Shown: piece after piece, positions 34,691 through 46,472 of the stretch
Numbering within the stretch: position 1 is the stretch's first letter
How the letters are laid out: the number at the start of each line of letters is the position of its first letter
Assembly (NCBI RefSeq): GCF_047675955.1
Contig: NC_132913.1
Location: 71,605,236 to 71,669,235 of the forward strand
Source: Chlorocebus sabaeus
Taxonomy: Eukaryota > Chordata > Mammalia > Primates > Cercopithecidae
Direction: 5' to 3'
Length of the DNA stretch: 64,000 nt
Notes under the pieces: generated by a model
Told to the model about the DNA's origin: nothing
Databases searched by the model: none
Seen by the model: only the letters and a program-made list of their open reading frames with translations
Made by a program: the position numbers and the translations under genes

Positions 34691-35859
34691 AATTCAATCT
34701 CTAAAACAGCTTTATTTGCTTAGAATTAGATATTTATTAAAAATATTAAGGGAATAATTAATGCCACCTACTGTTGCCAGACACTATGATGAATACAGTG
34801 TGTAAAATTGTGAAGGAAGACATGATTCTTGTAATTTGTAGCTTATAGTATAGAAATTTGAGACTCTACATGTTTTTCGTTTTTGTTCTTTCTTTCTTTC
34901 TCTTTTTGAGGGACCAGGGTATCATAAAGTGAGGCAAAGCATCAATGAAAATGATTACAAAAAGATGCATGACTCTGTTTTTCAGTATGAATAATTTGTA
35001 TGTTTTGAGTATGTTTTCTAAGTTACACACATTGAAAAGTGACATTTATTTAAATTGAAACTTGGTTCAATTTAAATGAAATTAATGTTTCAATTTAAAT
35101 GAACTTAAAAGTAGTATAAACTCACAAATGATAGTTTTAGTGTCTTCCTGGGTTAGCCAGGGACTATCAAGAGTTAAATAAAAATAAAATAGAATTCCCA
35201 CCAATTTATCCAAGACGTTTATATGAAGGTAGACATCATCCTTGTAACTTGTTTGATCTTTTGAATAGCACCTTATATTATTTTATAATATTTATTTGTA
35301 ATTTTTGTGCATATTATTAGTAATTATTAAATGAATTAGACTTTTAAAGACAATGAATTATACAAGTTAAGCTATAATAAGTTTGCATGTTTTATAAATA
35401 TGGAAAATTCAAGTTTATGAAATGGATACTTTTTTTCTGTAATATTAGATTATTTACCACTGTTGTATCTTTGCTGGTACACACACATACACAAACACAC
35501 ACACATATATTCAAATCCATACATATACTTTTTATAATTGGAAATTATATAATACATGTATCAATAACTTTCTATGTATGTCTACAACATATTTGCACGT
35601 GTGTGTACAAATGTACACATTCATTTTCCAGAATTATATTTAGAGATTTTTTTTTCCACATTTAATGTTTGGTGGAAATAATGTTAACACTGGTTTGACA
35701 GAGTTGACTGGGGGTTAAATTGCAGAAACTTACTGATGAATTCTTCGATAGCACTGTGGTCTTCATTTAAAAGTAATAAACATTAATTGTTTTAATACTT
35801 TTATTTACAGTAAATGAACTAAACAAATAAATTACTTGGTTGGTGATTTTTTAAAAGTC
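34691..35859. other. Unassigned sequence with an L2-like patch
   Basis: 34720-34865 ('tgccacctactgttgccaga', then 'acactatgatgaataca') resembles a diverged L2 3' motif. The rest is AT-rich without named repeats. An imperfect CA tract is at 35479-35508. The open frame 35387-35665 is low-complexity. Confidence 0.4.
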
Positions 35860-36130
35860 TTAGAAAGTTTTTGTGGGTACATAGTAGGTGTGTATATTTA
35901 TGGGGTACATAAGATGTTTTGATACAAGCAGGCAATGTGAACTAAGCACATTGCTGAGGGTAGGGTTTCTAACCTGTCAAGCATTTATCCTTTGAGTTAC
36001 AAACAATTGAATTATATTCTTTAAGTTATGTTAAAATATACAATTAAGTTATTTCTGACTATTGTCACCCTATAGTGCTGTCAAATAGTAAGTCTTACTC
36101 ATTTTTCTACTTTTTAGTACTCTAGATTGG
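35860..36130 (-). mobile_element. L1 3'UTR fragment (L1MA/L1PB-like), reverse
   Basis: The plus strand reads 'gtttttgtgggtacatagta', 'tttatggggtacataagatg' and 'aagcatttatcctttgagtt', then 'tattgtcaccctatagtgct' near 36060. This is the inverted 3'UTR of L1PB/L1MA elements. It is a short truncated copy without coding sequence. Confidence 0.75.
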
Positions 36131-36652
36131 TAAAATTTAAAATTACTACTTGGAACAAGAGAGATTGTGGTACACTCAGTATATATTTAGTTCATACCTT
36201 TTGGATATGCTAGGAAAAGAAGAAAAAAGGCAAAATATTAGTGTAAACCCACTGAAAATAAAAGAATAACAGTTCAATCACTTTTAAGAGAGAGTATAAG
36301 AATTTTTCAAATTTCTGAATGAAGAAGATAAAATTTGCTAGAGTGCTACAAGCGTGGAGGTTTCACTTGGATACTCTTATTCCCCAGTAAAATATAATAT
36401 TAATAAAATGCATGAGTAAGCTTAAGAGAATTAAATTAAATCATCATGCAAAAAGCAAAATATTTAAAGACAAACTATGTAAAACTAAAACAGGTTAAAC
36501 CTAGCAAAGTGCAACAGGTAGAGTGATGGGAGAATCGACATATTGCCTATGTGGATTGAGATATGTAATTTTAATCCTTCTACGCACATGTCAGATATTG
36601 TCTTTGGCCTGCATGAAATATATAGCTTAACCAGGCCACTGCATAGAACCAA
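36131..36652. other. Unassigned sequence
   Basis: AT-rich, no recognised repeat or gene. The reverse frame that crosses into the LTR (36485-36724) has no known domain. Confidence 0.4.
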
Positions 36653-37067
36653 TGATATACTTTGAATGTGTGTCCCCTTCAAATCTGATTTTGAAATGTG
36701 ATCTCCAATGTTGGGTGTGGCCAAGTGGGAGGGGTTTGGGTCATGAGGGTGGATCCTCTTTGAATGGCTTGGTGCTATCCCTTTGGTAATGAGTGAGTTC
36801 TTGCTTTAGTAGTTCTTATGAGAGCAAGTTGTTTAAAAAGTCATAGCATCTCCTCCTCTCTCTCTTGTTCCCACTCTTGCCATGTGACACCTACCCTCCC
36901 TTTCCCCTCCACCATGATTGGATGCTTTCTGGGACTTCACCAGAAGCAGATGCTGTTGTCATGTTTCCTGTATAATCTGCAGAACCATGAGCCAATAAAT
37001 ACTTTTTAAAAAATAAATTGCAGAGTCTCAGGTATTTCTTCATAACAATGCAAAACAAACTAACACA
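36653..37067 (+). mobile_element. MST/MLT1A-type LTR (MaLR), forward
   Basis: Starts 'tgatatactttgaatgtgtg', then 'tccccttcaaatctgatttt', 'gaaatgtgatctccaatgtt' and 'gggtcatgagggtggatcct'. It also has a CT-rich 'cctcctctctctcttgttcc', 'agccaataaatac' with the polyadenylation signal near 36990, and the end 'aaaacaaactaacaca'. It is a solitary LTR of the THE1/MST/MLT1 group. The open frame 36818-37009 lies inside it and is not a gene. Confidence 0.88.
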
Positions 37068-37599
37068 ATAAATTCTTTGAGATGTTTGGGTCCTCTAATA
37101 AACAAACCAACCAACAAATAATCAAAAAATCTAACTCATTTACTGGCCCAAGAGAACAGGATGTTTTGATAATTTAAAATACAGTAAAATATGTTGAATC
37201 TTTAAAATATCATAACTAATTGGGAAAAAAGAATAAATTAAAATGAAAATGTTATAAATTATTTAATACATACGTATAACTGTCTACTTGTATACAAATA
37301 TATTTACACGTATTCTTGATGAAATCTAATTATTGTAAAGGGTGACATCACCAAGATGGTAGGGTAGGAGACACAAACCTTGATGGCAAAATAAAAGTGA
37401 AAACAATTTGTATATAAATATATATTGCTTACTAGTATTTAATGGGGCATGAATCATGAAACACTGTCACTCAGATTACTGGATCATGTGATATCAGCCT
37501 CAAATTATAGATTGGAATGACAATTTATAACATTGAAATGTGTCAAAGTGACCATAAAATGAGAATATAGAAGGTAGAAACAAGCTTAAAGGTCAGCTA
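37068..37599. other. Unassigned sequence
   Basis: Mostly AT-rich. 37340-37385 ('gtgacatcaccaagatggta') looks like the first bases of an L1 5'UTR, but only about 45 bases match, so it is only noted. Confidence 0.35.
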
Positions 37600-38010
37600 A
37601 TTATATCTTCCTTCTAAAATGGAAAAATGTTCCATGGTATCCATGACCAGTGTTCATCTAGGTTCAGCTGAACACTTCCTGTGACAGGAATGCATCACCC
37701 TGAGAGACAGCCCATTCCCTTGGAGCTGTCCAACAGGAGCTCTAATTGTTATAGAGGCACACCACTTTGTACTGAACTGAAATCTGTCTCTGAATAATTG
37801 TCATACATAAAAGTTGTTTTTGTCATCTCCAGCAACATAATTTAATCTAGCCACTATTTTCCATGACAGTACATCAACTATCTGAAGGTATTTCTTTTGT
37901 ATTTCATAAGTCTTGCCTTATGTAATTGAAACATCTTATCTTTTCCTGTTTTCTCATGTCATAGAGCTTCAAGACCTTTCAAACACAAGGTCAATCTTGT
38001 GTTTTATAGA
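37600..38010 (-). mobile_element. L3/CR1-type ancient LINE fragment, reverse
   Basis: The plus strand shows 'cagctgaacacttcctgtga', 'gagacagcccattcccttgg', 'agctctaattgtta' and 'actgaactgaaatctgtctc'. These are the inverted 3' part of the ancient mammalian CR1/L3 LINE. Farther right, 'tcatagagcttcaagacctt' fits the same element. Its great age is shown by the divergence and absence of a tail. Confidence 0.7.
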
Positions 38011-38917
38011 CTACAGCCTGTAAATATCATTCCTTAAAATGAGACAAATAAGTCTAATAAGACATTTCCATTTAATTGGGCCAGGATAGAGTATTGTGGA
38101 GATAATAGCTATTAGGAACTGAACATTATTTTTCTTCTAATCCTGTTTTTTATTAAATTTGATTTATTTTTCTACAAGCATACTGCATTTTCAAAATCAC
38201 AATAAATTTAGTCATTTGAGTTTTTTACTGCTGTTTTCTATTAACGGTCTTTGAGTATTCCATAACTTTTATCTTTGCAGTTGTGTCTTTGAGTACAGTT
38301 AAAGAACCTTAAGTAGCAGATATGGTAAATGGATCTAGCTTATAAGCACTAAGGAAGATTCATTATTTAGAATCCCAATTTTGCTAATTTGTGCAATAGC
38401 TTTCTAACTCTCTTATAATTATATATGATTCATTATTTAAGTAAAAGTTATTTCTAAAATACATGTTCCTGAGCTCATATTTAGTTTGTGTTTTAAATCT
38501 TGTGTCTGCACTGATTAATTGGTGTTTGTATCGTGCTTATAAAAATTTTTAAATTTCAATTCTGTTACATCTAAGCAATTGATTCAAAATTTTAATGGCT
38601 TTCTGGATGAGACCAAGAAAATTTTCAGTAATTCGTTTCTAATGTGATTGTATAGAATCAACATTTTTGATAGTCATTTGAATATTTTTCTAGTTGTATC
38701 AGCATCTATATAAAGTTTCTCATGCATACTTTTAAATAATTAAATTTTCTTAACGGTTTTAGTGAAGAAAGAACATTTTTTAACCCATTCTGCATACCAG
38801 TTTCTTCTAAAATTGATATTTATAATACATTTTTAAAAAGCAGAAATTCTTGGTATAAAATTTTGTATAATTGTCTAATTCTTAAGTTTTTTGAAACCTC
38901 CTTTTTAATACAGTTTT
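38011..38917. other. Unassigned AT-rich sequence
   Basis: No gene or repeat recognised. Confidence 0.4.
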
Positions 38918-39247
38918 TTTGTGTGGTTTTGTTTGTTTGTTTGTTTGTTTGTTTTTTGAGACAGAGTCTCACTCTGTCACACAGGCTGGAGTGCAGTGGC
39001 ACGATCTTGGCTCACTGCAAGCACCGCCTCCCGGGTTCACGCCATTCTCCTGCCTCAGCCTCCCCAGTAGCTGGGACTACAGGCGCCCGCCACCATGCCT
39101 GGCTAGTTTTTTGTATTTTTTTTGTTTTTAGTAGAGATGGAGTTTCACCGTGTTAGCCAGGATGCTCTTGATCTCCTGACCTCGTGATCCACCCGCCTCG
39201 GCCTCTCAAAGTGCTGGGATTACAGGCGTGAGCCACTGCGCCAGGCC
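38918..39247 (-). mobile_element. AluY-like, reverse, with (TTTG)n tail
   Basis: Reverse Alu with body from 'gagacagagtctcactctg' (38958) to 'ccactgcgccaggcc' (39247). The tail has turned into GTTT repeats at 38929-38953. The right-monomer linker carries an expanded T run with an inserted 'tttttgttttta' near 39117. Forward frames 38863-39156 and 38919-39131 are Alu shadows. Confidence 0.9.
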
Positions 39248-40139
39248 TGTTTAATATAATCTTGAATCTTGCTAAACTGCTACTTTTATATCTAAACACT
39301 TATATGTACAGATAAAAAAATTATAAAGAATAGATAGAAATTACTCTAGTGTGGGATTGTTTTTAACCGCTGATATTTATTTTCAAAGCTGTTGGTGAAT
39401 TCAGTCAGAAGTGGCTATGTTAGGGTATTTCTATCCACCACTGTTTTATTTTTAATAGCTTGGTTTTAGGTCCCTAAACTACAAATGATATTTCTACCCC
39501 TGTTTTCCTGATGTGGATAAACAAGTGTCATGGTCATGTCACATATTTCAAAGAAGTCCTTCATGGATCATTTTATGACAATTTAGGGGCCCTGAGGTTT
39601 ACTTGCAGAGCCGTCAAACACAGCAAACACTTTCTGTTAGATACAATGCCTTACTAAACAGAAACAAACAAAAGAAGCAAATTCTCTCCAGAATACAGTC
39701 TTATAGAAATTCTGTCATCATTAAATAATGCAGATACTTATCTGGACTCCATAGAGTTTATGGGATGTGCTAAAACTAGGTTAATACTATAGTTTTATCT
39801 ATGGGTGTTATATTTGTAATTCAGTTCCTGGCCTATATAATCTATCAAACACTGGGTGAATTTTATGTCTTCCAGAGATTCCAAATTGCCTACAAAAATA
39901 ATCTAGCTGTTTTGGGTTATGACAGAGACAGAGTGCCCTCTCTTCCATGCTAAAGTGTGAAATGACCCTCTCATTTTTATCATATACATATGGTATTATG
40001 GTATTTTCACATTCATGTATGCACATCTTTCATATAGAAAATGTTTCCTCTTTGAAATAGTCATTAAACCCTGATTAGTGAAATTCATGATGCAGAGGCA
40101 GACTATATTCAGTGGAGTTCAATTGTTTTCTCTTTAGAC
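39248..40139. other. Unassigned sequence
   Basis: No recognised repeat or gene. The reverse frame 39808-40026 (72 residues) has no known domain. Confidence 0.4.
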
Positions 40140-40282
40140 CTCAGATTTTCTTTGCTATGTTGGATTATACATCACATTATATGTAAAAATTAACTCTAAA
40201 TGGATTAAAGCTCTAATTACAAATTTTTTATAAAAACACCTGTTTTCTGAGAATTACGAAATTCTTAGAAAAACATATGTGT

Positions 40283-40594
40283 GGTCGGGCGCAGTGGCTC
40301 CCACCTGAAGTCCCAGCACTTTGGGAGGCCGAGGCGGGCGGATCACGAGTTCAGGACATTGAGACCATCCTGGCTAACACGGTGAAACCCCGTCTCTACC
40401 AAAAATGCAAAAAATTATTTGGACGTGGGGGCGGGCGCCTGTAGTGCCAACTACTCAGGAGGCTGAGGCAGGAGAATGGCGTGAACCCGGAGGCAGAGCT
40501 TGCAGTGAACCGAAATGGTGCCACTGCACTCCACTGGGCAACAGAGTGAGACTCCGTCTCAAAAAAGAAATAAAAAAGAAAGAAAGAAAGAAAA
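40283..40594 (+). mobile_element. AluY-like, forward
   Basis: Starts 'ggtcgggcgcagtggctc' and carries 'gcgggcggatcacgag'. The right monomer is somewhat damaged ('ttatttggacgtgggggcgg'). The tail has become AAAG repeats (40577-40594). Imperfect flanking repeats are possible ('aaacatatgtgt' and 'aaaatgcgtgt'). Confidence 0.88.
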
Positions 40595-40753
40595 TGCGTG
40601 TATCTTTTATTGTCATGTGTTGTTTGGCAATGGATTCTTACGTTTTACACCAAAATTATAAGCAATAAGAAAAAAATTGAGAACTTTTGTGTTTCAAAAA
40701 TTAACTATCAAGAAATGTGAAGATAACCCACAAAAGAGGAAAAATACATTTAC

Positions 40754-40817
40754 ATATATATATATAAAACGTGTTTATTACACACACACACATATGTGTA
40801 TGTGTGTATATATATGA
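40754..40817. repeat. AT/CA/GT palindromic microsatellite
   Basis: (TA)n, then (CA)n followed by (TG)n around 'cacacatatgtgtatgtgtg'. The CA run can pair with the TG run, giving a small potential hairpin inside the L1M. Confidence 0.85.
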
Positions 40818-40982
40818 TCAGGGCTTGTATCCAAAATATGTAGATAACAATTAAAAGACAAACCAATTGAAAATCAGCAAACCTTAAATAGACATTTTCC
40901 AAAGAAGATATAGAAATGTCTAGTACGTGCACAGAAATAAGTTATTAGTTATTAGAGAAGTTCAAATTAAAATCACAATGAG

Positions 40983-41288
40983 GGCTGGGCACGGTGGCTC
41001 ACGCTTGTAATCCTAGCACTTTGGGAGGCTGAGGCGGGTGGGTCACCTGAGGCCAGGAGTTTGAGACCAACTTGGCCAACATGGCGAAACCCTGTCTTTA
41101 CTAAAAATACAAAAATTAGTTGGGAGTGGTGGCAGGTGCCTATAATTGCAGCTACTTGGGAGGCTGAGGCAGGAGAATCACTTGAACCTGGGGGGCGGAG
41201 GTTGCGGTGAGCAGAGATTGCACCGCTTCACTCCAGCCTGGGCTAAAGAACAAAACTCTATCTCAAAAAAATAAATAAATAAATAAAA
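40983..41288 (+). mobile_element. AluS-like, forward
   Basis: Starts 'ggctgggcacggtggctcac' with 'gggtcacctgaggccaggag', typical of AluS. The tail is (AAAT)n. The flanks 'aaaatcacaatgag' and 'aaaatcactataag' look like a target duplication with three changes. Confidence 0.9.
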
Positions 41289-42456
41289 ATCACTATAAGA
41301 TATTACTTCAGGCCTACTAGAATGTCTGTAATAAAAAAGATACACAATAATGGACTCTGCTGAGAAGCTGCAAACTTCATATATATTTAATGGAAATGTG
41401 AAATAATGCCACTACTTTACATACAATTTGGCAACTTTTTAATGAGTTACACAAAATGTACTATATGCTCCAACAATTCTAACTCTAGGTATGTACAACA
41501 ATAACTTTAAACATATCTTGCATGAAGATTTTTACATAAATGTCTATAGGAGCATTTCTTCAAAACAGCCAAAAAGTGGAAACAATTCGAAGGTGCATTC
41601 ACTAGTACCTGGACAAACACAATCACACATGGTTTCATTTACAGAAACTCTCATTAAAAAGTTAATATTTAATCACAGAAATTAGATTGAAAGTAGTGGT
41701 TATGAAGAACTGTGGTTATAATAGGGGAATTGCTGCAAATGTGCATTAGGAATCTTTTTGAAACTCTACAACAGGATTTTGGCGATGATTACATAACTCT
41801 ATAAATCTACTAAAGGTTTTTACCTTTGACAAAGCCAACAAGAACATATATTGGGGAAAGCATAGACTTTTCAATAAACATTGCTGGGAAAATTGGATTG
41901 CCATATGCAGAAGAATGAAACTTGACCTGTATCTCTCACCATATACAAAAATCAACTCAAGATGGATTCAGTACTCAAATAAAAGAATGAAACTATAATA
42001 AAACCAGAAGAAAACCTAGGGGGGAATCTTCTGGACATTGTTCTAGGCAAAGGATTTATGACTAAAACCTCAAATGCACAGGCAACAAAAACAAACAGAC
42101 AAATGGAACTTGATTAAACTAAAATTCTTCGCAGCCAAAGAAATAATCAACAGAGTGAACGATCTGGAGAATGGGAGTAATATTTGGAAATTATTCATCC
42201 AACAGGGGACTAATATATAGAACATTCAAGGAATTTAAACAATTCAACAATAACAAGAAATAATCCCATTTAAAAGTGAGCAAAGGACATGAACAATTTC
42301 AAAATATGGCATACAAATGGCCAACAGGCATATGAAAAAATGTTCAACATCACTAATAATCAGAGAAATGCAAATTAAAACCAAAATGAGATATCATCTT
42401 ACACCAGTCAGAATGGCCATTATTAAAAAGACAGAAAATAATTAATGTAGGGGAAG

Positions 42457-42696
42457 ATGCGGGAGAACTCTATAAACTGCTGGTGGAAATGTAAATTAGC
42501 ACAACCTCTATGGAAAACACTATGGAGAGTTCTCAGAGAACTAACAGTAGAACCACCATTTGATCCAGCATTGCCACTATTGGATATCTACCCAAAACAA
42601 AAGAAAGAAATAATAATAATAAAAAAACAACCCTACACTTATACGTTTATTACAGCACTAGTCCCAATAACAAATATACGGAATCAATCAACCTAA
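42457..42696 (+). pseudogene. L1 ORF2p C-terminal fragment
   Basis: A 79-residue open frame with 'NCWWKCKLAQPLWKTLWRVL' followed by 'PPFDPALPLLDIYPKQKKE'. This is the conserved C-terminal stretch of L1 ORF2p. It is a leftover; upstream and downstream frames are broken. Confidence 0.85.
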
Positions 42697-42736
42697 GTGT
42701 CCATCAATGGATGAATAGATTAAGGAAATATGCTGT

Positions 42737-42770
42737 ATAAATATATATGTATGTATACATATATATGTCC
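42737..42770. repeat. AT-rich palindromic tract
   Basis: 'aaatatatatgtatgtatac' continues to 'atatatatgtcc'. This is alternating purine-pyrimidine sequence with inverted symmetry. Confidence 0.75.
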
Positions 42771-43167
42771 ACACACATTTAATGAAATACTATTCAGCTA
42801 CTAAAAAAAGAGTCAAATCATATTTTTGGCAGCAACATCAGTGGAACTGGAAGTCATTATCTTAAGTGAAAGAAGACAGGCACAGAAAGTCAAATATAAC
42901 ATTCTCATTCATAAATGGGTGCTAAAAATGTATACATGTGGATAGAGAGAGCGGAATGATGAACAATGGAGACTGAAAGGTGAGGTGGTGGGAGGGGGTG
43001 GATGAAATTAGTTAATGGATACAATGTATGTTATTTGGGTGATGGATACTCTAAAGGCTCTCAGTTGTTAAGTAAATTAAAATGGATATAATTTATTCTA
43101 TTTTACTTTATATTTGTTATTGCATCAATAAATATAAAACCAGATATTTAGGGGAAAGACTATAACA

Positions 43168-43384
43168 CAGAGGTTGGCAGACTTATTCTATAAAGGAAGA
43201 TAGTTAATAATTTATGCTATTTTAAACATAATACACATAATACATGGTCTCTGTCACAACTACTGTGAAAGTGGTTAGAGACAGTATGTAAACAAATAGG
43301 TGTTTGTATTTACAAAACTTGTATTTACAAAAACAATGGTAGGCCAGATATGGCCCATAGGCTGTAAATTTCCTACTGCTACTG
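43168..43384 (+). mobile_element. hAT-Charlie type nonautonomous DNA transposon
   Basis: Starts 'cagaggttggcagacttatt' and ends 'aatttcctactgctactg', matching the inverted termini of a Charlie-group MER element ('CAG.GGTC.GCAAAC' form). Inner landmarks are 'atggtctctgtcacaactac' near 43244 and 'taggccagatatggcccata' near 43340. The exact MER name is uncertain. No 8-base target duplication was found. Confidence 0.75.
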
Positions 43385-45394
43385 TTACAGAAGTAACTGA
43401 TGGAGTTTAAATTGGTATGTCTTTTCTTTCTGGAGACAAATTAGTCAAATATCAAAAGTTTTACTTGATACTTTTTCATACTTCAATTCTATTTTTAGTT
43501 TTTTGTCTCAAGGCAAAAATAAGATCAGTCATACATGTAATACATATGTGTATAAATATATATCCCATACATGATATACATATCTACATAATCAAATGTC
43601 ATTTCTAATATGTAAAATTTAGAAATGATAACATAAATTTTGGTATCATTGTGCAATGAGACTCCGTATGGCCAAATTTACATTTATAAAAATAGAGTTT
43701 TATTGGCATGGAAACATATTCAACATGTATCAAAAGAAATATACTTATATGGTTGTAAGGATTCCATTTTGTGAAATAACATATGTACATATTTGTGTAT
43801 AATTTATAGATCTGTAGCTTTATGGGGGCAAGTCTAAAATATATGCTTCTAATTTTTAGCAATATTATCTGGAGCTATAATTTCTGATAATTAAATATTT
43901 TAAAATATGTATTTCCCGTTTTGCTTATTTTTCTATAGTGAGTATATAGAGCAACACTTAAAATGAAGCAGGAAAATAAAAATCAGTATTGGCACATTTT
44001 CTTTAATAATTAAAAACATAAAAATCTGTTCTTAATATACTGATTTGAAGTTTGTAGTTAATTAAACTTTTATGAATACTCACTATATCAGTACAACAAA
44101 GTACTTATCAACCATATAAAAATGAAGTGCATAACATATTACTTCAAAAATCAGTTAATTAAATATTCAAATCCATGCCTGAACTTGAAATACGACTGAT
44201 TAAAAGCAATCAATTTTTAAAGCCATTTGAAAAGCACTACTCGTTGATTCTTTGTAAAAATTGACCTGTATTACTAAGTTATACACTTTTAATTATAGCA
44301 ACAAACATATTTCTGCTACATATTATTTTGTACAATCATTTATTAATTTCCTCCACTATCTTTCAAATGTCATTTAAACTGCTATATAAACAGCAAAGTC
44401 TAAATCATTTTAATTGCTAAATTTCCTTCTCAGGAATACTTAAAAATAAAAAGGCAATTCAGGCAATTAATCTGTCAGTAAGAAGACAACATAGATAAAA
44501 GCCTGATTAGCAAGACGCCACCTTATCAGGTACTTCAGTTAACTGTAATTTTGGGAGCACGGTAACTTTAGGAAGAAAAAAATGGGCAAAATTTAGATTT
44601 AGAAGCAAAGGAAACACACAAAATCCCCACCAAAGAACTTTGGCAACAATCTGCTCCTTTTCCCTTAAAAACAAAGGTTATCATTTAAATCCTGTCTTAC
44701 TTCTTTTTCCCAAGACTCAGAAAAAGACTTAACTTTAAACTCTTTTTTCACGACTACTAGTCAAGGTTAATGCCTTCACTTCTTGGCTTTCATCCTTTGT
44801 CATCCCATGACTGAGCTGCTGAACTCTACTTGGTGTAGTACAGCATCATTTATTTTATTCTTTCTCCTTCACCATTTAAGTGATTTAATCATAAAACTAT
44901 ATCCTTACTTCCTTCATTTTAAAAAAAATTCACTTTGCAACTAAACTTCTCAAAGCATTCAACTGTGTCTTCCCCACTTTATTACCTTGTATTATTACTA
45001 TGCTTCTCCCTGAATTTGTCTTTTCTCAACTATTCTAAAATCTTTCTCAAGTGTTAACTGACTTCTCAACAACCACATTCAATGTAAAAAGCGTAGATTT
45101 AAGAAAAACCTGGCTGCTCCATTAATATTTGTACAAGCTCGGACAAGCTGTTCAGCTTCCCTCAGTCTTAGTTTTATCATTTTTAAGGATTATTATAGCT
45201 TGTATAGCTATTTATAAACAAGTTTTGAAAAGTTAAGGAAAGCTAATGTGAACTACCTACTCAACAATTTAACATTTTTAGAGCAGGTATGAAAAAATAG
45301 TAAATATTATTTTAAATGTACTAAATTTATTAACATCATTGGATGACTTTATGACCTACCAAATACCTCATTTAACTTTTCAAAACTTATCTAC
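43385..45394. other. Unassigned AT-rich sequence
   Basis: About 2 kb without recognised repeats or genes. 43680-43720 weakly recalls another hAT copy ('gagttttattggcatgg'). 44490-44570 is slightly richer in GC and could be unique. Open frames 43417-43608 and 43605-43862 are low-complexity. Confidence 0.4.
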
Positions 45395-45670
45395 AAACAG
45401 ATATAGATGGCTAATAAGGACACAAAAATATACTCAACAGCATTAGCCATCAGGGAAATGAAAATCAAAACTATAATGAGATATCCTTTCATACCCATTA
45501 GGATGGCTATAATAAAACCATCAGAAAATGACAAATGTTAGTGAGGATGCAGAGCAATTAGAATCCTTATATATTATTGGTGAGAATATAAAATGTTGCA
45601 TCCACCTTGGAAAACAGTCTAGTGGTTCCACAAAAAGTTAAAAATGGAATTACTACATGATATAATTATT
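45395..45670 (+). mobile_element. L1M ORF2 C-terminal fragment
   Basis: Text such as 'catcagggaaatgaaaatca' near 45450, 'tatgatgagatatc'-type blocks near 45472 and 'gtgaggatgcagagcaatta' near 45541, then 'ccaccttggaaaacagtct' near 45602. It is a short old copy without 3'UTR. Confidence 0.75.
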
Positions 45671-46146
45671 AAGTTACCTCAATACTAGTTAAGGAAGAAA
45701 TTTTCTGATCTTAATCTATAATCATTCAACTCTCTTTTCTTCCTAGTCTCCTAAACCTTGAAGTGTCCATAAACAATAAGGTATTAAATGGATGAAATTC
45801 TCATTTTCTTCCCCTCCTTTTACCTATAGAAAGCCCCAGCTGGGGGGCACAAAGAGTCATGTAAAAATTTATGTCCAATTCATAGTTTGGATTATAACAT
45901 AGAACTGAGTATTTTAATTTCTAAATTGATACTGTTTTAGTAAAATTAAATGACTATGAAAATTGTATTACTTGAAAAATCATCAAAAATATCTTTCAGG
46001 AGTAAGGGAAGAATTTTTTCCAATGGGTATATTTTAAAGTCACAGTGGGACACAAAAATAAAATTTTCTTTAAATTATAAAAACACAAAAACATTGTGTA
46101 TGAAGGATGTTTGCAGAAAAATCATAGCTCATTAAGAATTATAAAA
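45671..46146. other. Unassigned sequence
   Basis: No recognised repeat or gene. Confidence 0.4.
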
Positions 46147-46436
46147 GGCCAGTAAGGTGGCTCATGCCTGTAATCTCAGCACTTTGGGAGGCCAAGGTGG
46201 GCAGATCACCTGAGGTCAGGAGCTGGAGACCACCTTGGCCAACTTGGTGAAACTCCATCTTTACAAAAAATACAAAAATTAGCTGGGCGTGGGGGCACAT
46301 GCCTGTAATCCCATCTACTCTGGAGGCTGAGGCAGGAGAATCACTTGAAACCAGGAGGTGGAGGTTGCATGAGCCCACATCACGCCACCACACTCCAGCC
46401 TGGGTGACAGAGTGAGACTTGGTCTCAAAAAAAAAA

Positions 46437-46438
<2 letters not shown>
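46147..46438 (+). mobile_element. AluS-like, forward
   Basis: Starts 'ggccagtaaggtggctcatg', with both monomers and 'gatcacctgaggtcaggagc' present. The A tail turns into the AC microsatellite that follows. The reverse frame 46139-46468 is an Alu shadow. Confidence 0.9.

Positions 46439-46470
<32 letters not shown>
46439..46470. repeat. (AC)n microsatellite at an Alu tail
   Basis: About sixteen uninterrupted AC units after the A tail of the Alu. Confidence 0.95.

Positions 46471-46472
<2 letters not shown>

Larger units (their letters stand above)
40140..41825 (+). mobile_element. L1M 3' end, split by two Alus
   Basis: Old sense L1. ORF2 C-terminal text is at 40180-40260 ('aaattaactctaaatggatt'), 40830-40980 ('atccaaaatatgtagataac') and 41285-41480. 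The 3'UTR ends near 41820 ('gcgatgattacataactcta' near 41781). Interrupted at 40283 and 40983 by Alus. It is strongly diverged, with no frame. Confidence 0.7.
41826..43141 (+). mobile_element. L1 3' end (L1MA/L1PB-like), forward
   Basis: 5'-truncated L1 that begins abruptly in post-RT ORF2 text ('gacaaagccaacaagaacat' near 41828). It runs through the ORF2 C-terminus and the 3'UTR ('gaaaggtgaggtggtgggag' near 42975) to 'aaataaatataaaacc' near 43128. An AT-rich tract sits near 42737. It directly follows the older L1M in the same orientation. Confidence 0.78.

Noticed and set aside
37340..37385. L1 5'UTR start
   Set aside because: Only about 45 bases resemble it, and no continuing L1 sequence follows.
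43680..43745. Second copy of the hAT element in reverse
   Set aside because: Only one block ('gttttattggcatgg') is similar. Too little to call.
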